NCBI RefSeq assembly: GCF_000527175.1 | Contig: NZ_AZUR01000001.1 | Location: 1,836,501 to 1,900,500 of the forward strand | From: Pseudogulbenkiania sp. MAI-1 | Lineage (GTDB): Bacteria > Pseudomonadota > Gammaproteobacteria > Burkholderiales > Chromobacteriaceae | Direction of reading: 5' to 3' | DNA length: 64,000 nucleotides | Part shown: positions 38,802-46,048 of the stretch, one piece after another | Layout of the letters: every line of letters starts with the position of its first letter | Numbering within the stretch: the first letter of the stretch is position 1 | Program-made: the position numbers and the translations under genes | The notes under the pieces: model-generated | Seen by the model: the letters and a program-made list of their open reading frames with translations, nothing else | Database searches by the model: none | What the model was told of the DNA's origin: nothing

Positions 38802-39026
38802 GGTTCTTCTCCCTTGGCGGTGGTTGCCGGCGGCCTCCGTGGTGCCGGTCCATAAAAGACCGGCAGGAGCACGGCTTGGTTCCTCAATCTGGGAAGCGAA
38901 TATGCCAATGGCCGGACTTTCCTGCTGATAGGCTGACGCGGCCCCGCTGATTGACATCGGTCAACTTCCAGCAGCCATGGCTGGCCTATCGTAAGATGAA
39001 TTAGCTTCAAGACTGGACTTTGGCGG

Positions 39027-39236
39027 GTGGTCTCGCCCACGCCGTTCGCGGCCCGGACGGTGATCTTTCTCCTCATTGTTCTCATGGTGTGGGCCTTTAT
39101 CTACAACAGCGTCGGGATTCCCGTCGCCGCCCTGGGTTTCATGCTCCCGATCCTAGCGGCAGCGGCCATGGCGCTCAGTTCGCTGTCGGTGATCGGCAAC
39201 TCGGCGCTGCTCAAGCGGGCGCGTGTCGGTCCCTGA
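39027..39236 (+). pseudogene. C-terminal remnant of a CPx-type (copper) P-type ATPase
   Basis: The 69-residue frame ends with VWAFIYNSVGIPVAALGFMLPILAAAAMALSSLSVIGNSALL in sequence, which matches the last two membrane helices of CopA-type ATPases (typically FWAFIYN...AAAAMALSSVSVV.NALRL). No ATP-binding or transport core remains upstream. I read it as debris of a metal-resistance locus; a short functional membrane peptide cannot be excluded. Confidence 0.6.
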
Positions 39237-39251
39237 CGGTAGGATGACGAA

Positions 39252-39470
39252 ATGAAGCGAATGGCATACTGGGGCTGCGCCATGGTTTCCGTGGCCTTGG
39301 CGGGTGGGGTGTTTTACTTCTACGGCTTCTCGCTCAGGACGCTGGCCATCGCGCTCGTGCTGCTGATCTGCCCGGTGCTCGTGGTGTGGCTCACCTTCTA
39401 CCTGGCTCAACGCAGCGAGGCCGACATCGATGAGTCGATGCGCCGCCACTCCCGTCACGACGGGCAATGA
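39252..39470 (+). CDS. Small two-helix membrane protein
   Basis: 72 residues: MKRMAYWGCAMVSVALAGGVFYFYGF and LAIALVLLICPVLVVWLTFYLA are membrane segments, followed by a charged tail (RSEADIDESMRRHSRHDGQ). It sits between the P-type ATPase remnant and the DUF2933 gene and probably belongs to the same metal-related locus. No known family recognised. Confidence 0.55.
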   Translation: MKRMAYWGCAMVSVALAGGVFYFYGFSLRTLAIALVLLICPVLVVWLTFYLAQRSEADIDESMRRHSRHDGQ

Positions 39471-39492
39471 CGCCCATTTTTAGGAGAATGAC

Positions 39493-39738
39493 ATGCCTGA
39501 TCACGAAAACCAGGGCAAGGGGAGAGCCCGCTGGGTGTTCATCGGTTTCGTCCTGGTCGCGGGCTTCTTTTTGTTTACCGAACACCGGGCCCACGTCCTG
39601 GGGGTGCTTCCCTATCTGCTCCTGTTGGCCTGCCCGCTGATGCATATCTTCATGCACCACGGCCATGGACATCACCACGATTCGGGCCAACGGTCCGGTG
39701 ACGATTCGGACCGCCAGCATCACGGAGGCAAGGGATGA
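39493..39738 (+). CDS. DUF2933-like small membrane protein with His-rich tail
   Basis: 81 residues. Two hydrophobic segments (WVFIGFVLVAGFFLFTEH; VLGVLPYLLLLACPLMHIFM) and a tail HHGHGHHHDSGQ...RQHHGGKG. DUF2933 proteins are commonly found in heavy-metal resistance islands next to an isoprenylcysteine-methyltransferase-like gene, as here. Preceded by AGGAG. ATGA overlap with the next (broken) gene. Confidence 0.7.
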   Translation: MPDHENQGKGRARWVFIGFVLVAGFFLFTEHRAHVLGVLPYLLLLACPLMHIFMHHGHGHHHDSGQRSGDDSDRQHHGGKG

Positions 39739-40005
39739 ATCACGAGCCTTCGGCCTATGGCCTGTGGTCCCTGGTGGTGATCAACTCGCTGGTCTTTATC
39801 ATCTTCGCGTTCAGCTTCACCAAGCCCAAGACAGCCCGCGACTGGCGCTCTCAGGGCATGTTCTCCGCCTTCATCGTCGATATACGGGCGGCTTGCCCGG
39901 CGCGAGGAGCAGGATATGGAGCGGCAGTTCGGGGAGGCTTACCGGCACTACCAAAGCCAGACTCCCGCCTTTCTACCGGCGTGGGGTCACCAACGTCACA
40001 TTTAG
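39735..40005 (+). pseudogene. Internally deleted isoprenylcysteine carboxylmethyltransferase-like gene
   Basis: The start (MNHEPSAYGLWSLVVINSLVFIIFAFSFTKPKTARDWRSQGMFSAFIV in sequence, about 48 residues) fits the family N-terminus. The end, in another frame from about 39881 to the TAG at 40003-40005, reads LARREEQDMERQFGEAYRHYQ..., the family C-terminus. The middle, normally well over 100 residues, is missing and the frames no longer match. It is therefore a deletion pseudogene, in line with decay of the metal locus. Confidence 0.7.
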
Positions 40006-40029
40006 TCAATCGAGTCGAGGGGGGAGTAC

Positions 40030-40656
40030 ATGCGCAAGCTATGGATGATGCTGCTCACGCTGGCCGTGCTGAGTCTGTCGGGCTGCGGCTACAACACCTT
40101 GCAGTCCAATGACGAACAAATCAAGGCGAGCTGGTCCGAGGTGCTGAACCAGTATCAGCGGCGCGCCGATCTGGTGCCCAACCTGGTGAATACCGTCAAG
40201 GGCTATGCCGCGCACGAAAAAGCCGTGCTGGCGCAAGTGACCGAGGCGCGCTCGCGCGTCGGCAGCATCCAGGCCACGCCGGAGCTGCTCAACGATCCGG
40301 AGGCGTTCGCCAAGTTCCAGGCGGCCCAGGCCCAGTTGAGCGGGGCGCTGTCGCGGCTCCTGGTGGTATCGGAAAACTACCCGCAGCTGAAGGCCGATGC
40401 CGGCTTTCGCGACCTGCAGGCCCAGCTGGAAGGGACCGAGAACCGGATCACCGTCGCGCGCAACCGCTACATCAAGGCGGTGCAGGAGTACAACGTCACC
40501 GTGCGCAGCTTCCCCTCCAACCTCACCGCCATCGTCTTCGGTTTCAAGGTGAAGCCCAATTTCGCCGTGGAGAACGAACAGGCGATCTCCACCCCGCCAC
40601 GGGTCGATTTCGGCAGTTCGCCCGCGCCGGCCGCTTCCGCCAGCGGGGGCTCCTGA
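40030..40656 (+). CDS. lemA: LemA family lipoprotein-like protein
   Basis: 208 residues. N-terminal signal with a lipobox-like LSLSGC, then the LemA core: YNTLQSNDEQIKASWSEVLNQYQRRADLVPNLVNTVKGYAAHE, long helices with VTEARSRVGS and ENYPQLKADAGFRDLQAQLEGTENRI, and NVTVRSFPSNLTAIVFGFK. First gene of a three-gene unit with two TPM-domain proteins, the usual partners of LemA; role unclear, probably envelope stress. Confidence 0.92.
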   Translation: MRKLWMMLLTLAVLSLSGCGYNTLQSNDEQIKASWSEVLNQYQRRADLVPNLVNTVKGYAAHEKAVLAQVTEARSRVGSIQATPELLNDPEAFAKFQAAQAQLSGALSRLLVVSENYPQLKADAGFRDLQAQLEGTENRITVARNRYIKAVQEYNVTVRSFPSNLTAIVFGFKVKPNFAVENEQAISTPPRVDFGSSPAPAASASGGS

Positions 40657-41519
40657 TGGCGGCGTGGCGTGCGATTCGGGGCGCGCTGCTGACCGTTGCT
40701 CTGGGGTGGAGCCTGTCCGCCGCCGCCGAACCGGTGGCGGTGCCGCCCCTGAGCGCCCACATCGTCGACCAGACCGCGACCTTGAGCCGCGAGCAGACGG
40801 CGACGCTGGAACAGACGCTGCAGGCTTTCGAGGCCAGCAAGGGCAGCCAGCTGGCCGTGCTGATCGTCCCGACGACCGGAGAAGAAACCATCGAGCAATA
40901 CGGTCTGCGCGTCGTCGAGCAGTGGAAGCTGGGACGCAAGAACGTGGACGACGGGGCGCTGCTGCTGGTGGCCAAGGATGACCGCACCTTGCGTATCGAG
41001 GTCGGTTACGGCCTGGAGGGCGCCCTGACCGACGCGACGAGTAAGCGCATCATCAGCGAAATCATCGTCCCCCGTTTCCGGCAGGGCGATTTCTACGGCG
41101 GCATCTCGGCCGGCGTCGAGCGCATCATCGGGGTCATCAATGGGGAGCCGCTACCGCCGCCCAAGCGTTCCACGAGTTCCGGCTGGAGCGGCCTCTCGCA
41201 GTTCGTGCCGGTCATTTTCGTGCTGGTGTTCGTGGTCGGCGGCCTCTTGCGGCTGCTGCTGGGCCGGCTGCCGGCGGCGGTCCTGACCGGCAGCGGCGTC
41301 GCCGTGCTCGCCTGGGTGCTGCTGGGCGCCCTGACAGTGGCGATGCTTGCCGGTCTGATGGCCTTTTTCTTCACCTTGGTCGGTGGCATGGGAGGCCGTG
41401 GCGGCTGGCACAGCGGCGGCGGCTGGTCCGGTGGCAGGGGAGGCGGTGGCTTCGGCAGCGGCGGATTCAGCGGTGGCGGCGGCGGTTTTGGCGGCGGCGG
41501 AGCCTCGGGCAGGTGGTGA
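40656..41519 (+). CDS. TPM-domain (YgcG-like) membrane protein
   Basis: 287 residues. Signal peptide (GALLTVALGWSLSAAAEP), a periplasmic TPM domain with IVDQTATLSREQTATLEQTLQAFEASKGSQLAVLIVPTTGEETIEQYG and GYGLEGALTDATSKRII, then two or three membrane helices (residues about 180-250) and a Gly-Ser-rich tail ending GGGGFGGGGASGRW. Start overlaps the lemA stop (TGATG). Confidence 0.9.
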   Translation: MAAWRAIRGALLTVALGWSLSAAAEPVAVPPLSAHIVDQTATLSREQTATLEQTLQAFEASKGSQLAVLIVPTTGEETIEQYGLRVVEQWKLGRKNVDDGALLLVAKDDRTLRIEVGYGLEGALTDATSKRIISEIIVPRFRQGDFYGGISAGVERIIGVINGEPLPPPKRSTSSGWSGLSQFVPVIFVLVFVVGGLLRLLLGRLPAAVLTGSGVAVLAWVLLGALTVAMLAGLMAFFFTLVGGMGGRGGWHSGGGWSGGRGGGGFGSGGFSGGGGGFGGGGASGRW

Positions 41520-41521
41520 CC

Positions 41522-42019
41522 ATGAAACTCAAACGCATCCTTCGGCATCTGGGCATGACCGACTGGCAAGTCCGCCGGCTGTTTAGCCCACATACCCTGC
41601 ACGCCATCGAGGCCGCCATCAAGGAGGGCGAGCAGAGCCACGCCGGACAGGTCCGCTTCGCGGTGGAGGGCGCCCTGCACACCTCGGCGCTGTTCCGGGA
41701 CGTCTCCGCCCGGGAACAGGCCATCGAGGTGTTCTCCTTGCTGCGCGTGTGGGACACCGAGCTCAACAACGGCGTGCTCATCTACCTGCTGCTGGCGGAC
41801 CACGACGTCGAGATCGTGGCCGACAGGGGCATCCACGCCAGGGTCGGCGCCCAGGCGTGGGAGAGCATCTGCCGCGTCATGGAGGCGGCCTTCCGCCAGG
41901 GCCGTTACGAGGAGGGCGCACTGGAGGGCATCCGCGCCGTGACCCGCCTGCTGGCGGAGCATTTCCCGGCGGGAGGCCCGCGCGTCAACGAGCTGCCGGA
42001 TAGGCCCGTGGTGCTGTGA
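41522..42019 (+). CDS. Second TPM-domain protein, no signal peptide
   Basis: 165 residues: TDWQVRRLFSPHTLHAIEAAIKEGEQSHAGQVRFAVEGAL, a typical cytosolic TPM variant, with VFSLLRVWDTELNNGVLIYLLLADHDVEIVADRGIHARV. ATG at 41522 directly after the upstream stop. It completes the lemA-TPM-TPM operon. Confidence 0.88.
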   Translation: MKLKRILRHLGMTDWQVRRLFSPHTLHAIEAAIKEGEQSHAGQVRFAVEGALHTSALFRDVSAREQAIEVFSLLRVWDTELNNGVLIYLLLADHDVEIVADRGIHARVGAQAWESICRVMEAAFRQGRYEEGALEGIRAVTRLLAEHFPAGGPRVNELPDRPVVL

Positions 42020-42188
42020 GGGAGGGGCTGCCCCCCATCTTCTTGCCCACGGCTCGTTTTCCCATCCTGAACACGGGCACCCGCCTTGTGGTGTGCTTAG
42101 TGCCTCAGGCTTAGCTTCCATTTATTACCAAGGCCGCCTTTTGGCCGATAGCCGGCCCCAGCAAAACTCCGTACACTCTCGCCCGAGC

Positions 42189-42216
42189 GCCCGTCCCCGC
42201 CACAAGCGGGACGGGC
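42189..42216. terminator. GC-rich hairpin between the lemA operon and the Na+-symporter gene
   Basis: GCCCGTCCCCGC pairs with GCGGGACGGGC (one bulged C) around CACAA, then TTGTCATTT. It lies about 170 nt after the last TPM gene and 28 nt before the next start, so it may be a terminator or a 5' UTR structure of the transporter. Confidence 0.5.
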
Positions 42217-42244
42217 TTGTCATTTGGTTCAGGCAGGCTTTTCA

Positions 42245-43633
42245 ATGAAAAATCAGACTCGACACGCGCCTACCGAGGCAGCGGGCAAAACCCGCGATGC
42301 GTTCTCCTCCAGTTTCGGCGTGCTGGCCGCCACCCTCGGCTCGGCAGTGGGACTGGGCAATATCTGGAAATTCCCTTACGTGACCGGCGCCAACGGCGGC
42401 GCCGGCTTCCTGGTGATCTACCTGTTGGCCACGCTGCTGGTCGGGCTGCCGGTGATGATCTCCGAGATCATGCTGGGCCGTAAGGCCAAGTCGGATGCGG
42501 TGACCGCTTTGCGTACGCTGGCGCCAGCGGGGCAGCCATGGTGGCTGATCGGCGCCTTCGGCGTGCTTGCGGCCTTCCTGATCATGGCGTTCTATACCGA
42601 GGTGGCGGCGTGGGTGTTCGCCTACGTGTTCAAGGCGCTGCGCGGCGACATCCTCTCCAGTGACCCGGCCGTCACCTCCGCCGCGTTCAAGTCGCTGATT
42701 GCCGACCCGGTGCAGTCGCTGCTTTGGCAATGGGGTGTGCTGTTGCTGATCGGCGGCATCCTGCTGCTCGGCGTCGCCAAGGGCATCGAGGCCGTCACCA
42801 AGAAACTGATGCCGCTGCTGTTCGTGCTGCTGCTGGTCATCGGTGCGCGCAGCCTGACCTTGCCGGGGGCAACGCAGGGCCTGTCCTTCCTGTTCACCCC
42901 GGACTGGTCGAAGATCACCGGCGAAGTGGTGCTGGTCGCCATGGGCCTGGCCTTCTTCAAGCTGTCGATCGGTATGGGCACCATGATCACCTACGGCAGC
43001 TACTTCCGTGACGATCAGAACGTGCCGGCCACCACGCTGCGCGTGATGAGTGCCGACCTGTTCGTGTCGATGCTGGCCGGCATCGCCATCTTCCCGGCGG
43101 TATTCAGCTTCGGCTTCCAGCCCGGTGCCGGCCCCGCGCTGCTGTTCATCACCATCCCGGCGGTGTTCGCCGGCATGCCGTTCGGCCATGTGTTCATGGT
43201 GCTGTTCTTCGTGCTCGCGGCGGTGGCCGCCACCGGCGCCATGCTGTCGTTGCTGGAAGTGCCGGTTTCGGTGATGGCCGGGCGCTTCGGCATCAGCCGC
43301 ACGCGCGCGACGTTGTTCAACCTGCTGCTCCTGGCGCTGATCGGCTCCACCTGCGCGCTCTCCAACAGCGTGCTCGCCGACGTCAAGCTGTTCGGCATGA
43401 CCTTTTTCGATCTGTTCGATTACCTGACCTCCAACATCCTGCTGCCGTTGGGCGGCATCTTCATCTGCCTGTTCGTGTCCTGGGTCTGGGGCAAACGCAA
43501 CATGGCGGAAGCGCTGAGCAATCAGGGAGTGCTGGATAACGGCAAGGTGGTGAGCGGGCTGTACGGGTTGCTGAAACTGGTCACCCCGGTACTGATCCTG
43601 CTGGTGATGCTGAAGGGCCTGGGCTTGATCTGA
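42245..43633 (+). CDS. Sodium:neurotransmitter symporter (SNF) family transporter
   Basis: 462 residues, LeuT fold. The Na-binding signature of helix 1 is clear (LGSAVGLGNIWKFPYVTGANGGAGF), with further helices such as FLVIYLLATLLVGLPVMISEIMLGR. Likely imports an amino acid with Na+. ATG at 42245 rather than the upstream in-frame GTG. Stand-alone gene. Confidence 0.93.
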   Translation: MKNQTRHAPTEAAGKTRDAFSSSFGVLAATLGSAVGLGNIWKFPYVTGANGGAGFLVIYLLATLLVGLPVMISEIMLGRKAKSDAVTALRTLAPAGQPWWLIGAFGVLAAFLIMAFYTEVAAWVFAYVFKALRGDILSSDPAVTSAAFKSLIADPVQSLLWQWGVLLLIGGILLLGVAKGIEAVTKKLMPLLFVLLLVIGARSLTLPGATQGLSFLFTPDWSKITGEVVLVAMGLAFFKLSIGMGTMITYGSYFRDDQNVPATTLRVMSADLFVSMLAGIAIFPAVFSFGFQPGAGPALLFITIPAVFAGMPFGHVFMVLFFVLAAVAATGAMLSLLEVPVSVMAGRFGISRTRATLFNLLLLALIGSTCALSNSVLADVKLFGMTFFDLFDYLTSNILLPLGGIFICLFVSWVWGKRNMAEALSNQGVLDNGKVVSGLYGLLKLVTPVLILLVMLKGLGLI

Positions 43634-43677
43634 GTCCCGGCCGGACGCGCCGTGCTGCTTAGGGGCGTCTTCGCCGG

Positions 43678-44739
43678 CTAGGGCAACTCGATATCCTCGC
43701 TGGCGGGGAGGCGCGGCAGCAGGGCGTTGTTGGCGTCGATGCCGTACGGCTCGAAATCGTAGCGCTCGACCGGCAGCGTGCGCAGCCAGGCCGTGAGGTC
43801 CGGCTCGCTTGGCGACAACGCCACGGGCACCGGTTGCGGCGTCTCGCCCAGCCGTTTTACCCGTGCCTGGTCGATCGCGTCTGCCGGCAGCGGCACGGCG
43901 GCGAGCGCCTGGCTGGTGCGCACGGATAGCGGACTCTTGTCGGGGTATTCGCCCACCGGCTCGAACGTCGCCATCACCCAGCGCCCGCGATCGTTGCCGA
44001 CCAGCGCCGGCTCGTCGATCACCCGTACCGGCGTTCCCACCTTCAGGCGCGGAAAGATCTGTGCCGCATCCTCCGGGTACAGGTGCAGGCAACCGTGGCT
44101 GGTGCGCAAGCCCACCCCCCATGGCCGGTTGGTGGCATGGATGAAGATGCCCGGGAAGCCGGTCCGCATCGCCAGCATGCCCATCGGGTTGTCGGGGCCG
44201 GGGGGGAAATACTCGGGCAGCTCGACGCCTTCTTCCCGCAAGTGCTCCTCGCGTATGCTCTTGGGCACGAACCAGGCCGGGTCCTTGTACTTGCCGGTGA
44301 TGCGGGTGGCGCCGAGCGGGGTCGACCAGCCCTCGCGAGCTATACTGATTGGGTAGGTGATGACCTCTTTCGGCGGCTGCCCCTTGCCCGCCTCGGGGAA
44401 GTAATACAGCCGTCGTTGCGGGATGTTCAACACGATGCCCTGCCACGGCTTGGGCGGCAGGATGAACTGGCCAGGCACCACCACCGGACCGCGCGGCGTC
44501 CACACCGAGACCCCGGGATTGGCACGCACGATTTCCTCGTAGCCGACGTCGTAGCGGCGTGCGATGTCGGGGAGGGTGTTGGCGGTGGACGACGGGTCGA
44601 CGATCCGCACCTGGCCGACCACGGTCGAGCCGTCCGTAGGCAGCGCGAAGGTGGCGGCGGCTACGGGAGCCGCGCCGGTGGCGGCGAGCGCCAGGCCCAG
44701 GGCCAGGCGGGCAAACAGGGTGTTGAGGAAACGATGCAT
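43678..44739 (-). CDS. L,D-transpeptidase with LysM-like domain (ErfK/YbiS type)
   Basis: 353 residues. Signal peptide (LALGLALAATGAAPVAAA), LysM-like region (NTLPDIARRYDVGYEEIVRANPG), then the YkuD domain with the catalytic motif IFIHATNRPWGVGLRTSHGCLHLYPEDA in sequence (His...SHGC). Such enzymes form 3-3 cross-links or attach Braun lipoprotein to peptidoglycan. The ATG lies in the palindrome ATGCAT (44734-44739) shared with the divergent gene. An Lpp-like lipoprotein gene lies 0.6 kb away. Confidence 0.92.
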   Translation of the reverse strand: MHRFLNTLFARLALGLALAATGAAPVAAATFALPTDGSTVVGQVRIVDPSSTANTLPDIARRYDVGYEEIVRANPGVSVWTPRGPVVVPGQFILPPKPWQGIVLNIPQRRLYYFPEAGKGQPPKEVITYPISIAREGWSTPLGATRITGKYKDPAWFVPKSIREEHLREEGVELPEYFPPGPDNPMGMLAMRTGFPGIFIHATNRPWGVGLRTSHGCLHLYPEDAAQIFPRLKVGTPVRVIDEPALVGNDRGRWVMATFEPVGEYPDKSPLSVRTSQALAAVPLPADAIDQARVKRLGETPQPVPVALSPSEPDLTAWLRTLPVERYDFEPYGIDANNALLPRLPASEDIELP

Positions 44740-45291
44740 AGGCTTGGGTTGATCCGACGGGCACTGATGTTGCTGTGGCTGGCGCTGTGTGTGCCGGCCT
44801 ACGCCGATGCCGAGCGCTGGGTCGAGGTCGATACCGCGGCGCGCACCCTGACCGTCTTCGAGGGCGACCGGCCGCTCCAGCGCTTCGACAACATCTCGGT
44901 CGGGCGCGGCGGCGTCGCTCCCATCCACTACCATGGCGACGGCAGCACCCCGCTGGGCAGCTACCGCATCATGCGCATCCGCACACCGCACGTATTCAGC
45001 AGCTTCTACGAACTCGACTTCCCGCTGCCCGAGCACGCCGAGCAAGCCTTCTCCGACGGCCGCATCGACGCGGCCACGCGGGACGAGATTCTGTTGGCGG
45101 CCCAGGCGGGGCGGATGCCACCGCAGCACACCGCGCTTGGCGGCGGTATCGGGATTCATGGCATCGGGCAGGGGAGTTATCGTATTCATCGCGACTTCAA
45201 CTGGACTAACGGCTGCGTGGCGCTCAGCAACGCGCAACTGCGCCAATTCGCGCAGTGGGTTAGGGTGGGCATGCGGGTGGTCATCCGCTGA
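44734..45291 (+). CDS. Secreted YkuD-type L,D-transpeptidase
   Basis: 185 residues. Signal peptide MHRLGLIRRALMLLWLALCVPAYA. YkuD domain: WVEVDTAARTLTVFEGD, IHYHGDGSTPLGSYRI, and the catalytic segment GIGIHGIGQG...NWTNGCVALSN with His and Cys. The start at 44734 gives a proper positively charged signal N-region and has GAGGA 5-6 nt upstream; the alternative at 44767 would leave only a short signal. With this start the gene overlaps the divergent transpeptidase gene by 6 nt. Confidence 0.88.
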   Translation: MHRLGLIRRALMLLWLALCVPAYADAERWVEVDTAARTLTVFEGDRPLQRFDNISVGRGGVAPIHYHGDGSTPLGSYRIMRIRTPHVFSSFYELDFPLPEHAEQAFSDGRIDAATRDEILLAAQAGRMPPQHTALGGGIGIHGIGQGSYRIHRDFNWTNGCVALSNAQLRQFAQWVRVGMRVVIR

Positions 45292-45319
45292 GCGCGAACG
45301 CCCACCCGCTCGCACGCCT

Positions 45320-45658
45320 CTACTTCATCATGGTCTTCTTGAACATGCGATCCAGCCGCTGGTTGGCATCGTTGGCGGTCTGGTTCGCCTGATTGGCCGT
45401 CTGGTTGGCCTGGTCGGCCTTCTGGGTGGCTTCGGTCGTCGCCGCCATCGCCTTGTCGGCTTTCTGGTTGGCTTGGTCAGCTGTCGCCTGGGCGGCCGCG
45501 GCAGCCTTCATCGCCTGATCGGCGGTCTGCTGGGCGCGGGTCACGTCGGCACGCAGTTTGTCGACATCGCCTGAGCTGGCACAGCCGCCCAGCACGAGCA
45601 GCGAGGCGCCCAGTAAAGAGGCCAACAGGGAAGCACGAACGGGATGCAATCGGGACAT
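45320..45658 (-). CDS. Alanine-zipper lipoprotein (Lpp/OprI-like)
   Basis: 112 residues. Lipobox VLGGC (Cys26) after a signal peptide; then heptad-like repeats rich in Ala, Asp, Gln and Asn (KADQANQTANQANQTANDANQ) forming a trimeric coiled coil, ending in RLDRMFKKTMMK with a C-terminal Lys, as needed for attachment to peptidoglycan by an L,D-transpeptidase. AGGAGA precedes the ATG. Longer than E. coli Lpp (78). Confidence 0.88.
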   Translation of the reverse strand: MSRLHPVRASLLASLLGASLLVLGGCASSGDVDKLRADVTRAQQTADQAMKAAAAAQATADQANQKADKAMAATTEATQKADQANQTANQANQTANDANQRLDRMFKKTMMK

Positions 45659-46048
45659 GGTTTTTCTCCTTCACTTCAGATCAGGATCAACGGTGCACCG
45701 TCCGCCACGGGGAACGACCGCTTCTGGGCGTCAAGGCACCCTCAGGGGCGAGAACGCCCCACTGCTGGCCAGTCCGCCGGGATTGCCACCCCTCTCACTT
45801 CGTCTGCTGGGCTGCCTTGCCGTATCTTCCCGGCCAAGACATGCCGACAGCCATCAAGAACCCCCACGAGCTGGCCCCTTAATTGCTAAGAGGGCGTGTA
45901 ATTCAGGTTAGTTCAGTGCGGGAGGCTGCGTATTCTGGGAGAAGCGGCCGGCTCGGAGCGCGGCTTGGGGATGTTCTGGTATGCCGGCCACTCTGCAGCC
46001 AATCGGGGTCATGGTCGGCCGGTTGGGACCCCTGGCCGTGCCCAGGTG
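45659..46048. other. 390-bp intergenic region, nothing firmly identified
   Basis: Upstream of the Lpp-like gene and downstream of polX. It contains a perfect short hairpin GGGGCG-AGAA-CGCCCC (about 45747-45762) with no T tract. No coding frame with convincing composition or homology was seen. Confidence 0.5.

Noticed and set aside
42242..44764. 840-codon open frame on the minus strand across the symporter and transpeptidase genes
   Set aside because: It runs antisense to the symporter and in a wrong frame through the transpeptidase; composition is Arg/Gln/His-rich shadow sequence.
45747..45762. GGGGCG-AGAA-CGCCCC hairpin as a terminator
   Set aside because: No T tract on either strand and it is not placed at a gene end.
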